Of a stretch of 64,000 nt of DNA, positions 1 through 8,822 are shown in pieces (position 1 is the first letter of the stretch; each line of letters opens with the position of its first letter). Under the pieces are notes generated by a model, which was given only the letters and a program-made list of their open reading frames with translations, was not told the DNA's origin and searched no databases. Source of the DNA: Bacteroidales bacterium (GTDB lineage Bacteria > Bacteroidota > Bacteroidia > Bacteroidales > Muribaculaceae); the NCBI GenBank assembly GCA_019415705.1, contig DXYS01000006.1, positions 1-64,000 on the forward strand. Reading direction: 5' to 3'. The translations under genes and the position numbers were made by a program.

Positions 1-1587
1 CCACACCACATTCAAAACCCTCGGCTTTGTCAACGGCGCGTTGGTCTCGACGGCGGCGCAATGTGGATTCATGACCACGCTCTCGTTAACTTCGAAGGCT
101 GTCTCTTCAAGGGCAACCACTATGACTGGGCAAAACTTCAGGCCGCTCACGAAGACGACATGGACCTCTGGAAAGCCAACAGCACTCCCGAGCGCGGCGG
201 TGCTGTCCACATGCAGTTCGGTATTGCCAACTTCAAAGGCTGTACGTTCTCAGAGAACCACGGCCGTCTCGGCTCTGCTCTCTGCCAGACCGGCGGCACT
301 CTGACCATCGACGACTGCCTCTTCGCAGACAACGGTCAGAAATATCAGGACAAATATCTTAAAGACACCCGCGGCGGCGCGCTCTGCATCTGGACACTCC
401 ACACCTCGACTGTCTGCAACATCAACCGCACAGCTTTCGTAGGCAACATGGCTTACAACGACGGTGGCGCAATCATCGTCCGCTCTAATGTCGACGACAA
501 CTTCGACCGCAAGATTTCGCTCAACATCAACAGCTGCTACTTCGCTCTGAACGAGTGCAAAAGAGAGCACGGCGGCGCTATCTCGATCCAGAACAACGAC
601 GGTACGGACGGTGACAAAGACGGCTCACGTCTCAACTATATCAACATCACCAACACAACGTTCTATGCTAACTCTTGCGGTTTCTACGGTGCTGCCATCT
701 TCCTCCACGGCGGTCTTCCCGGCTCACACCTCTACATGACCAACTGCACAATGACCGGCAACTTCGGTATCGACCGTAACAACGGCGGCCACGGTGCCAA
801 TATCGCATTCGGCGGCGACAACAACAAACAAAATCTCTCGCCCAACAACTACATCAAACGCTTCACCAACTGCGTATTCGAAGGCAACCTGAACTCCAAA
901 GGCGAGTATAACGACATCGCTTTTATCGACGGTGCTACAGGCAAAAACCTCATCATCGAGAACTCAGCAGTAGGCCGTATTCTCCTTCCCGACATCACTG
1001 AACTTCAAAATGATAACAACTACTTAGGTTATAGCACTACTACTGAAATAAACGGTGTCCTCAATCTTGACGGCGACTGGATGGCTAACGGCACATTCAC
1101 TATGGCAGGCAAAGACTGGGGCGTATGGCCCGTTGACGAGCTCAATGCCAACCTCCCCCTTGCCGACGAAACATACTTCGTAGAACCCGACAAAGTCATC
1201 AAAAACGCTGATGAAACAAAACAGTTCACAGCTTACGGCTATGACATCTCTGCAAAAGACGGCCTCGGTTTCGCCCGTACAGACGCCAACAAGACCATCA
1301 TCGGCGCTACAGTAGCCACTTATGACGAACTCGAGGCTATCGCCGACGAAGACGGCGAACTCTCAGGCATCGAGTCTGTTCTCGGCAACGTAGCCGAAGG
1401 CCTCGAAATCGCACGCGACGGCGAGAACTTCATCTGCGAAGGCGCTGCCTTCACAGTTTATGACGTCAAAGGTCAGAAGGTTGCCAAAGCTAACGGCGCT
1501 GTCAGCCTCTCATCTCTTGACAAAGGCATCTACATCATCACAGCTGTCAAAGGTGCCAAGCACAACGTGCTGAAAGTCGCTAAATAA
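1..1587 (+). CDS. Secreted right-handed beta-helix protein with T9SS tail (5' partial)
   Basis: The gene runs in from the left edge and only its last ~529 codons are visible. The protein has repeated beta-helix rungs of the type GGAxxI..N..F..N (for example GGAMWIHDHA, GGAVHMQFG, GGALCIWT, GGAIIVRS, GGAISIQN), typical of polymorphic outer-membrane/parallel beta-helix adhesins and polysaccharide-binding proteins. The last ~80 residues, after the SGIESV linker, form a small beta domain (YDVKGQKV ... KGIYIITA ... LKVAK) of the type IX secretion type A sorting-signal kind, so the protein is probably exported and attached to the cell surface. No catalytic motif is visible. The frame is open back to base 1, but from 2 to about 48 another frame gives a more natural rung (TTFKTLGFVNGALV), which suggests a one-base frameshift near 45-50. 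It lies upstream of a SusC/SusD pair but is separated from it by a terminator. Confidence 0.75.
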   Translation, partial: PHHIQNPRLCQRRVGLDGGAMWIHDHALVNFEGCLFKGNHYDWAKLQAAHEDDMDLWKANSTPERGGAVHMQFGIANFKGCTFSENHGRLGSALCQTGGTLTIDDCLFADNGQKYQDKYLKDTRGGALCIWTLHTSTVCNINRTAFVGNMAYNDGGAIIVRSNVDDNFDRKISLNINSCYFALNECKREHGGAISIQNNDGTDGDKDGSRLNYINITNTTFYANSCGFYGAAIFLHGGLPGSHLYMTNCTMTGNFGIDRNNGGHGANIAFGGDNNKQNLSPNNYIKRFTNCVFEGNLNSKGEYNDIAFIDGATGKNLIIENSAVGRILLPDITELQNDNNYLGYSTTTEINGVLNLDGDWMANGTFTMAGKDWGVWPVDELNANLPLADETYFVEPDKVIKNADETKQFTAYGYDISAKDGLGFARTDANKTIIGATVATYDELEAIADEDGELSGIESVLGNVAEGLEIARDGENFICEGAAFTVYDVKGQKVAKANGAVSLSSLDKGIYIITAVKGAKHNVLKVAK

Positions 1588-1636
1588 TCAATCTTATAAA
1601 GCGACTCTCGGCCTGACCCTCTGAAATCCGATAGTA

Positions 1637-1706
1637 AATAAAGAGTTTGCCTGAACAGATACATAATCATGCATTTTGTAAAATTTAGGCAAACTCTTTA
1701 TTAAAA
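1637..1706 (+). terminator. Long-stem terminator after the beta-helix gene
   Basis: A perfect 16-bp inverted repeat pairs 1637-1652 (AATAAAGAGTTTGCCT) with 1687-1702, around a 34-nt loop. The outer A/T-rich arms give U-runs on either strand. It sits 50 bp after the stop of the beta-helix gene and before the SusC promoter. The rest of 1588-1833 holds only this hairpin and the promoter below. Confidence 0.7.
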
Positions 1707-1762
1707 CTTAATTTAAAGAGGTTAAACTGATTGTTTTAATTGTTTCATACCGAAGAGGGCGT

Positions 1763-1770
1763 TAAATTTG
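1763..1770 (+). promoter_or_regulatory. Bacteroidota -7 box (TAAATTTG) for the SusC operon
   Basis: The sequence TAAATTTG matches the TAnnTTTG -7 consensus of Bacteroidota sigma-ABfr promoters. A TTGTTT-like element lies about 20 bp upstream (about 1740-1745), near the expected -33 position. The TTG inside this box could be misread as a start codon for the following gene. Its overlap with the promoter is one reason to prefer the ATG at 1834. Confidence 0.6.
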
Positions 1771-1833
1771 TTTCACCAAAAAGACCTTAAATCGCCTAAA
1801 CTTCATCTATCATCACATTTTTTCAAAAGTAAG

Positions 1834-4800
1834 ATGCGAAAATTCAAGAACAAGCGTTTCGGCCTTCTGCCGCTACTTGGCTTCCTTCTGGCAGTCATGT
1901 TTGGCGTACAGGCAGCTCAGGCCCAGACACAGACAGTCACAGGTACTGTCTATGACCAGGACTCCGAGCCTGTGATCGGTGCATCGGTCGCTGTCTCCGG
2001 CACAAACCGCGTTGTCGCAACAGACATCGACGGCAAGTTCACGATCAAAGCTGACAACGGACAGAAAATAGCTGTCACCTACGTCGGCTGCAAAAAAGAA
2101 GAAATCAAGGTTACAGGCCCCGGCCCGTACAAAATAACCCTGAGCCCCGACGCCAACAATCTCGACGAGGTTGTCGTCACCGCTCTCGGCCTGACACGCG
2201 ACGCCAAGTCGCTGTCTTATGCCCGTCAGGCCATCGACACCGAGTCGATGACCGAGGTGCGCGGCACAAACCTTATGGACATGCTCTCAGGTAAGGCTGC
2301 AGGTATGCAGGTTATCTCGGGCGGTGGTCCGACCGCTTCGACACGTATCGTGCTCCGCGGTCTTAACTCACTCACCGGCAACAACCAGCCGCTTATCGTC
2401 GTCGACGGTGTGCCCATCCTCAACAACATGGGTGGTGACGGTGACCTCGACTACGGCAACGCCGCCAACGCCATCTCGCCTGACGAAATCGAGAACATGG
2501 AGATTCTTAAAGGCGCCAACGCATCGGCTCTCTACGGCTCTGACGCCGCCAACGGTGTAATCCTCATCACCACCAAGAAAGCTACAAAGAAAAAAGGTCT
2601 CGGCGTGACCTACGGCTTCAACCTCATGCTCGGTTACCTCTACAACTACCCGACATATCAGAACATCTACGGTACAGGCCAGTCATGTCTCTTCGAGCGT
2701 TACCCGCAGAACGGCGGCTGGAACGTATACGGCGCCTCCAACAACGGTGTGACATACAACAACGACCTGCCCTACGGTATCTGGAATCCCAACATGGCCG
2801 GTGTCGACCAGCGTTCTTGGGGTCTGCCTATGCTCGGCTTTGAAGTTGTCGGCCGTAACGGCGAGATTAAGAAATATGAGCCGCATCCCGAGACCACAAA
2901 GTCGATGTACGGCACCTCTCACATGTATACCAACTCCGTATCTATCGACAAGGTATATGACGGCGCATCATTCCGTCTGTCTTACACCAACGTGCTCTCA
3001 AACGACATTCTCAAACAGGTCAACGACATGGAACGCCATACGTTCAACCTGCACACAACCGCCGACATCGCAAAATGGTTTAACATCGACGCATCGGCAC
3101 GCTACGTCTACGAGCACGTCGACAAACGTCAGTTCCGCAACGCTTCTAACCGTAACCCCATCTACCTGTTCGCCAACCTGCCCCGTGACGCGTCGTTAGA
3201 GGAGCTCCTCCCTTGGAAACAGGCCGACGGCACCCCCTTCAACTTCCGCGGTTTCACCAACCCCTTCTGGGCACTCAACGAGACCGACAACAACGACACC
3301 AAACACTGGCTCATGGCCAACCTGACCCTCAACTTCCAGCTCCACCGCATGGTCAAACTCCGTCTCCGCGGCGCTACAGACTATCAGGCTAACGAAGGTC
3401 AGAGCTTCACAAACCTCTACACTCCGTTTGACAACGACGGCGAATATCAGCGCTTCAAACGCGACTGGCGCAACACCAACTTCGAGGCCCTCGTGTCATT
3501 CAACAACAACTTCTTCGATGACCGCTTCTCTGTCAACGCCAACGTCGGCGCATCGTCACAGAACATCCACGGCTCACGCGTCTACTCAAAAGCATCACAG
3601 CTCCAGTTCCAAGACATGCAGTCTCTGGCCAACGCCAAAGGCATCGTAGCAGCCCTCGAAGACTGGGAGAGCAAAAAGAAACAGGCCGTCTACGGCTCAC
3701 TCTCTCTCGGTTGGGACCGCTGGGTATATGTCGACGCCACCGCACGTAACGAGTGGTCTTCGGCCCTGCCCAAAAACAACAACTCTTACTTCTACTGGTC
3801 AGTCGGTACAGGCATCCTGATTTCAGACCTGCTCAAACTCGACTCACACCTCTTCCCGCTCATCAAGCTGCGCGCCAGCTACGCTAAAGTAGGTAACGAC
3901 ACCGGTTTCGACCGCCTCATCTCAGGTTACTACAAGACTGAAGACGGCTCATTCCTCGGCATCCCCTACTACGTAGGCGAAGACGTCCTCAAGACCATGA
4001 GCCTCCGTCCCGAGCAGACCAACTCTGCCGAGTTCGGTCTCGATCTCCGCTTCTTTGACAACCGTCTGTCAATTGACGCAACATACTACTCTAAAGACAC
4101 CCGCGACCAGATTGTCGAGGCCGACGCACCCCTCGGCTCGGGCTATCGCCGCGAGATTATCAACGCCGGCAAGATGACCAACCGCGGTGTCGAGCTTTCA
4201 GCCACCGTCGTGCCCATCCGCTTAAAAGACTGGGAGTGGTCAGTAACCTTCAACTGGTCCAAGAACAAGAACAAAGTCGTCGAGCTTGCTCCCGGCGTAG
4301 ACCGCTTCGAGCTCGCCGCCGGTGACCACATACGTTCGTACGCACAGGTCGGACAGCCCTACGGCGTCTACTACGGCAACGACTACAAACGCGACGAGAA
4401 CGGCAACATCTATGTCGATGATCAGGGTCGCATGCAGTATGAAACCGACAAGTACCTCGGCTCTATCCAGCCCGAGTGGTTCGGCGGCGCTCAGACAAGC
4501 CTGCGTTGGAAAAATCTCCAGATCGGCGCTGCCATCGACTTCGCTTACGGCGGCAAACTCTGGTCATACACAGCCTTCCGCGGCGGTGTCGACGGTAACG
4601 TCGCATCGACCCTCGAAGGACGATTTGAGTTCACAGAGTCTAAACTCGTCTACGGCGAGAATGACTGGGAACGCAAAGGTATGCTCGAGACACAGTACAC
4701 CAACAAACCCGGCGCCAACTATGCCGAAAACCACGTCCTCTATCCAGACTGGGAGCGTCCCAAAGGCGTTTGGGTAGGCAACACAGTCTACAAAGAAGAC

Positions 4801-5145
4801 ATGGAATACTGGGCAGGCAAACAGGCCATCTGCTGGGTTACCCCGATGAACCACTGGTGCCACAACGCCGGCACATCAAGCAGCCGTTATATCTATGACG
4901 CAACCTATGTCAAACTGCGTGAGGTCAGCGTCGGCTACTCTCTGCCCCGCGAATGGCTCCGCAACACATTCCTGACCAACGTCAAGCTGTCTGTTGTCGG
5001 CCGTAACGTGGCTATCCTCCACCAGAAGACTCCCAAGGGTATGGACCCGCAGGCAACATCGTCGACCGGCAATGACCAGGGCTTCGAGCGCGGCTTCACA
5101 CTGCCTATGGCTACATGGGGCTTCGACGTAAAAGTAAGTTTCTAA
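1834..5145 (+). CDS. SusC/RagA-family TonB-linked outer-membrane transporter
   Basis: This is a SusC-like TonB-dependent barrel that imports oligosaccharides across the outer membrane with the SusD lipoprotein encoded next to it. The 1103-residue protein starts with a signal peptide (MRKFKNKRFGLLPLLGF ... AQAQ). It is followed by a carboxypeptidase-regulatory-like beta-sandwich (TVTGTVYDQDSEPVIGASV ... DIDGKFTI), a linker ending LDEVVVTALG, a plug domain with NGVILITTKK, and a long C-terminal barrel ending in the aromatic residue F (DVKVSF). I chose the ATG at 1834 because the in-frame TTG at 1768 lies inside the promoter -7 box and would put a non-signal extension before the signal peptide. 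It is 25 bp from the SusD gene, so the two form the core of the first PUL. The substrate cannot be read from the sequence. Confidence 0.95.
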   Translation: MRKFKNKRFGLLPLLGFLLAVMFGVQAAQAQTQTVTGTVYDQDSEPVIGASVAVSGTNRVVATDIDGKFTIKADNGQKIAVTYVGCKKEEIKVTGPGPYKITLSPDANNLDEVVVTALGLTRDAKSLSYARQAIDTESMTEVRGTNLMDMLSGKAAGMQVISGGGPTASTRIVLRGLNSLTGNNQPLIVVDGVPILNNMGGDGDLDYGNAANAISPDEIENMEILKGANASALYGSDAANGVILITTKKATKKKGLGVTYGFNLMLGYLYNYPTYQNIYGTGQSCLFERYPQNGGWNVYGASNNGVTYNNDLPYGIWNPNMAGVDQRSWGLPMLGFEVVGRNGEIKKYEPHPETTKSMYGTSHMYTNSVSIDKVYDGASFRLSYTNVLSNDILKQVNDMERHTFNLHTTADIAKWFNIDASARYVYEHVDKRQFRNASNRNPIYLFANLPRDASLEELLPWKQADGTPFNFRGFTNPFWALNETDNNDTKHWLMANLTLNFQLHRMVKLRLRGATDYQANEGQSFTNLYTPFDNDGEYQRFKRDWRNTNFEALVSFNNNFFDDRFSVNANVGASSQNIHGSRVYSKASQLQFQDMQSLANAKGIVAALEDWESKKKQAVYGSLSLGWDRWVYVDATARNEWSSALPKNNNSYFYWSVGTGILISDLLKLDSHLFPLIKLRASYAKVGNDTGFDRLISGYYKTEDGSFLGIPYYVGEDVLKTMSLRPEQTNSAEFGLDLRFFDNRLSIDATYYSKDTRDQIVEADAPLGSGYRREIINAGKMTNRGVELSATVVPIRLKDWEWSVTFNWSKNKNKVVELAPGVDRFELAAGDHIRSYAQVGQPYGVYYGNDYKRDENGNIYVDDQGRMQYETDKYLGSIQPEWFGGAQTSLRWKNLQIGAAIDFAYGGKLWSYTAFRGGVDGNVASTLEGRFEFTESKLVYGENDWERKGMLETQYTNKPGANYAENHVLYPDWERPKGVWVGNTVYKEDMEYWAGKQAICWVTPMNHWCHNAGTSSSRYIYDATYVKLREVSVGYSLPREWLRNTFLTNVKLSVVGRNVAILHQKTPKGMDPQATSSTGNDQGFERGFTLPMATWGFDVKVSF

Positions 5146-5170
5146 TCCTTAAAAGACTCCTAAAACAAGC

Positions 5171-7270
5171 ATGAAAAAACTTGGTATTCTATATGCGGGT
5201 CTGTCACTCCTCGCCGGAGCGTCAGTAATGTCACTGACAACATCGTGTACCGATGACTTCGAGGAGACCAACACCAACCCCAACAAAGTCTATGACGTCG
5301 ATATCAACGATATCTTCGCCGGTACGGTAAAACGTACGATGGACAACTGGGCGGAAATGAACTACCGCCGATTCCTCAACTTCTCTCGTCTGACTGTAGT
5401 GCTCTTCTGCTCAAACCCCGGCGAAGACCGCGGTGACGGCTACTTCCGCAACTACTATGTCAACATCCTGCGCGACCTCGTCAAACTCGAGCGCAAATAC
5501 ACCGAGCACGACGAGAACGCCGACAACCCCGACGTTCAGAAAGCCTATCAGAACCGTCTCGCCGTAGTGCGCATCTGGAAATCGTATGTATTCTACACCA
5601 TGGCATCTTGCTGGGGCCCGCTGCCCTACTCTGACGCCATCACATACGGCACTGAAAACAAACGCTACTACAAATACGACTCTGAGAAAGAGATTTATGC
5701 CGGTATCCTGTCTGACCTCAAGAAAGCTATCGACAACATCGACAACGCCGACGCAAACGTCACATCTGACATCATCTCGGCCGATCCCCTCTACGGTGCC
5801 GACGGCATCGGCCAGGCCGACATGACGAAATGGCGCAAATTCGCCAACACTCTGCGTCTCAACGTAGCGATGCACATCCAGAATCTCGATCCCGACCTCT
5901 CTCGCGAGGCTGCTCTCGAGGCTCTCGCCGACGGTGACTTCATGGCTGCCAACAGCGACAACGCCATCCTGCAGTGGGGTCTTGACTCCGAGAACTCATC
6001 GTCATACTATTTCCGCTCTATCCTCAAAAACCGTCAGCCCTCTGACTTCGGCGGATCCGTGCGTCCCGCGCTCAACGAATACGGCTACATCTACTACGCT
6101 ACATTCAACGACCCGCGTCTCCCCATGCTCGTCAAGAAGTCAAACGCCGACGTTCCCAAAGGCCAGCCGGTCAACTCATTCCAAGTGACCGACACCATCA
6201 CCCGTCCCCACGTCTGCAGCCGTACCGACAAAAAGGGCGTAGCCGTCAAATGTAAAGACTACACCTCTCACCAGCGTGACGGTCAGAATGTATTCCGCTA
6301 CGACTCAATCACCGTCCACTACACCGTGGACTACGTGCCCTACAACGAGCACTGCTCGCTGCCTCAGGGCTATCGCTGGGCTATAGTGCCGGGCATGACC
6401 TACACCTACAATGACCCGCTGTTAGTCGCACGCAAGAGCGATTACAACAACTCTTACTGCGCCGACTACTTCTGGAACGAGCAGGCCCACTGGGTAATCC
6501 TCACCTATGCCGACGCATGCTTCCTGCGCGCCGAGGCCGCCATGCTCTATCAGGGCGACCAGAGTGCAGCCAAAGCCGCTTACGAAGAAGGCATCCGCGC
6601 ATCTATGGACCAGTGGGGTGTCACAGACTATGCCGCCTACATGAATCAGGACGGTGTCAAATGGGGCACCTCAAAAGCCGGTTACCATGACCGCCGCCTG
6701 TTCACTCAGGCTGTAATCAACGGTGCAAACGGCACCGACGGTCTCCTCGAGCAGATTTACAAACAGCGTCAGTTCGCCGACTTCTTCAACGGTCTCGAAA
6801 TCTGGAACGTCGAGCGTCGCACACGCGCGTTCAACTGGCCTCCCTTCATGGCCGAAGGCGGCTCGTCAGAGGTTGAGGGGGCAAGCCAGAGCTACAACTT
6901 CTGGACAGAGCGTCTCATCTATCCCGAGGCCGAGGCTAACAAGAACGGCGAGGCTAACGCCGAAGGCATCCGCATGCTGCGTGAAGTCAGCCCCTTCACA
7001 CGCGACGAACGCTGGGGCGACAACGTCTTCACATCACTCGGATTCGCAAAACGCAATCCTCAGATTGACAACGCCGAAGAGCTCTGGGGCTTCCGCGAGA
7101 TCACTCCGCGCATGGACTACTACGAGCACACATACGGCGCTACATGGGACGAGTGCGTGGCCAACATCAAAGCCAAGACAGGCATTGACAAAGACAACGC
7201 CGCTCTCCGCGCAGTCGAGTTTGAATTTGCAAGCCAACTCTCTGTTTACATCAAATTCCCTTGGGAATAA
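5171..7270 (+). CDS. SusD/RagB-family nutrient-binding lipoprotein (SusD-like_2 type)
   Basis: This is the surface lipoprotein that caps the SusC transporter and binds glycans. The 699-residue protein has a type II signal peptide with lipidated Cys26 (LTTSC), followed by acidic residues (TDDFEE), the surface-export type of context known in Bacteroidota. The N-terminal DDFEETNTNPN motif is characteristic of the SusD-like_2 subgroup. TPR-like helical segments and a RxFxDFFNGLEIWNVERR-type region near the C-terminal half are as in SusD homologues. At 699 residues it is longer than the usual 500-600, the extra length lying in loops around residues 330-430. It directly follows SusC (25-bp gap) and precedes a third lipoprotein gene by 33 bp, so these are likely one transcript. 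Confidence 0.92.
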   Translation: MKKLGILYAGLSLLAGASVMSLTTSCTDDFEETNTNPNKVYDVDINDIFAGTVKRTMDNWAEMNYRRFLNFSRLTVVLFCSNPGEDRGDGYFRNYYVNILRDLVKLERKYTEHDENADNPDVQKAYQNRLAVVRIWKSYVFYTMASCWGPLPYSDAITYGTENKRYYKYDSEKEIYAGILSDLKKAIDNIDNADANVTSDIISADPLYGADGIGQADMTKWRKFANTLRLNVAMHIQNLDPDLSREAALEALADGDFMAANSDNAILQWGLDSENSSSYYFRSILKNRQPSDFGGSVRPALNEYGYIYYATFNDPRLPMLVKKSNADVPKGQPVNSFQVTDTITRPHVCSRTDKKGVAVKCKDYTSHQRDGQNVFRYDSITVHYTVDYVPYNEHCSLPQGYRWAIVPGMTYTYNDPLLVARKSDYNNSYCADYFWNEQAHWVILTYADACFLRAEAAMLYQGDQSAAKAAYEEGIRASMDQWGVTDYAAYMNQDGVKWGTSKAGYHDRRLFTQAVINGANGTDGLLEQIYKQRQFADFFNGLEIWNVERRTRAFNWPPFMAEGGSSEVEGASQSYNFWTERLIYPEAEANKNGEANAEGIRMLREVSPFTRDERWGDNVFTSLGFAKRNPQIDNAEELWGFREITPRMDYYEHTYGATWDECVANIKAKTGIDKDNAALRAVEFEFASQLSVYIKFPWE

Positions 7271-7303
7271 TCCACAATCACCAATCATAAGCAAAATTAA
7301 GCT

Positions 7304-8584
7304 ATGAACAGAATCAATATCATCACGGGAGCAGTCGTTGCAGCCGCAGCTTTCCTTACTGTCGGCTGCACCGAGGAAGACAACCCCTCTATCGACGACT
7401 ACCCTTGGAATTATGAAATCACCGAGGTAAAAGCCACCGAGAACATCCCCGTCGGCATGCTCCTATACAATCCCAGCAACGTCTGGACAAACCAGAACGC
7501 AAAAGCCTGTATCTCCGACCCCTATGAGCCCGAAAACGGCAAAATCGGTCCCTATGTCCGCATTTCGGCCGGTGAATACGAGTTCTACGGCGCTGAGAAA
7601 GAGTATGAGCAGGAATATGCCGACGCTCTGGCAAACATCCTCGCCAACTACCGCAAAGCCAAAGTCGACTTCATCATTCCGCCGAACATCAATGCCAACC
7701 CCGGCTCGCTGTATCCCAACAACATCAGCCGCAACGACACCGTCATGCTCAACATGATTCTCGGCAAAGCCGACACGCTGCTGACCAACGACGGCGCCGT
7801 GAAAATGGCGATGCGCATCGACATCAACAACTTCACATCGCAGTTCAACGCCAACAACAACAACAGCCTGTTAGAGAACGCACAGCCCAAAACGGTATAT
7901 GACAAAGACGGCCAGCCCGTCGAAATCAAACCGATGGATGCTTTCTACAACTGGTTCCGCCGTCTGTCATGGTACTTCAACGAGCCCAACTACTTCCACT
8001 TCAACGGCCGTCCCGTGCTGATTCTCGAGCAGGCCAACAAACTCTACACAGCCAACCCCCGCGAAGTCTACGACAACATCCGCGACGCCATCAAACATGA
8101 GGTCGGCAAAGACGTCTATCTGATTGTCCGTCAGGAGCAGTGGACTCCGCCGGCACGCTGGGAGTACTTCTGGATTCAGGGTCATGTTGACGCTGTATCG
8201 CCCCGTAACCTCACCAACCTAGGCGCCGGTAACGGCTGGGACCGCTCGGTATGGTACAACGTGTTCATCAACGAGCACATGAAGGTCAACCGCGAGTACT
8301 ACGCACAGCGCGGCATCAACTACGTGCCCTCTGTCTCGCCGACATATTACCAGTATGTATGGTCACAGACCTACGGACACCCCATCATCCGTCATGACGT
8401 TGACGACTTCCGCGTGCGCTGTTGGTCTGCCAAGATGCAGCTCGGCACAGAGAAGATGGTCATCGTCGACGCCTACAACGAGTGGATGTTCGGCAACGCT
8501 GTCGAGCCTACCGACGAAGACTACGGCTTCGGCTGGGGCGACAAGTTCCTCCTCGCCATCGCCGACGAGTTCAAAGTCAAATAA
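7304..8584 (+). CDS. GH99/WbsX-like (GH71-like) surface lipoprotein, possibly non-catalytic
   Basis: The 426-residue protein has a lipoprotein signal with Cys22 (LTVGC) followed by TEED, so it is probably surface exposed. The remainder resembles the GH99/GH71/WbsX TIM-barrel group: a FHFNGRPVLIL segment (compare the GKPVFFIY type), a middle DVYLIVRQEQWTPP strand, and a C-terminal VDAYNEWMFGNAVEP motif. From memory of these families, the usual motif is NEWxEG..EP with two functional glutamates. Here Glu393 is kept but the second position is Phe396. It sits where many PULs encode a surface glycan-binding protein, directly after SusC and SusD. It could be an endo-acting enzyme with altered chemistry or a glycan-binding protein derived from one. 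Family assignment is moderate and substrate unknown. Confidence 0.6.
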   Translation: MNRINIITGAVVAAAAFLTVGCTEEDNPSIDDYPWNYEITEVKATENIPVGMLLYNPSNVWTNQNAKACISDPYEPENGKIGPYVRISAGEYEFYGAEKEYEQEYADALANILANYRKAKVDFIIPPNINANPGSLYPNNISRNDTVMLNMILGKADTLLTNDGAVKMAMRIDINNFTSQFNANNNNSLLENAQPKTVYDKDGQPVEIKPMDAFYNWFRRLSWYFNEPNYFHFNGRPVLILEQANKLYTANPREVYDNIRDAIKHEVGKDVYLIVRQEQWTPPARWEYFWIQGHVDAVSPRNLTNLGAGNGWDRSVWYNVFINEHMKVNREYYAQRGINYVPSVSPTYYQYVWSQTYGHPIIRHDVDDFRVRCWSAKMQLGTEKMVIVDAYNEWMFGNAVEPTDEDYGFGWGDKFLLAIADEFKVK

Positions 8585-8620
8585 GACGCTTTACACAGCA
8601 GCTCCCGCAGCTGTCAGATA

Positions 8621-8666
8621 AAAGGCGCCGCGGCCATCCGATGATAGTCGCGGCGTCTTTTTTATA
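8621..8666 (+). terminator. Rho-independent terminator after SusC-SusD-GH99-like operon
   Basis: The stem pairs 8621-8632 (AAAGGCGCCGCG) with 8649-8660 (CGCGGCGTCTTT), with one G-U pair, and is followed by more T residues. It ends the three-gene unit that starts at 1834. Confidence 0.8.
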
Positions 8667-8778
8667 ACAAATCATAAAAATGCGGCTAACAACTGATATT
8701 AACCTGAAATAATAGAATAATTCCGAAAATTAACCGCCCTATTAAGCCGATTTTATGCCGAAACTAAGCCTGTCAACC

Positions 8779-8786
8779 TAAATTTG
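8779..8786 (+). promoter_or_regulatory. -7 box (TAAATTTG) upstream of the GH2 gene
   Basis: TAAATTTG matches TAnnTTTG and lies 36 bp before the ATG at 8823. A T-rich stretch (TTTTATG) at 8751-8757 is a weak -33 candidate. Together with the terminator just upstream it suggests that the enzyme genes from 8823 form a separate transcript. Confidence 0.5.
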
Positions 8787-8822
8787 CAGCAAATCTAAAA
8801 CCAAACTCCACGGATAAGCAGC

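Noticed and set aside
1657..1663. Single AGATACA half-sites at 1657 and 28297 as further copies of the 61653/61822 operator
   Set aside because: The partner TGTATCT half-site is missing at the correct spacing, so these are chance matches.
1768..1833. TTG start giving a 22-residue longer SusC
   Set aside because: The TTG lies in the -7 box and the extra residues would precede a complete signal peptide.
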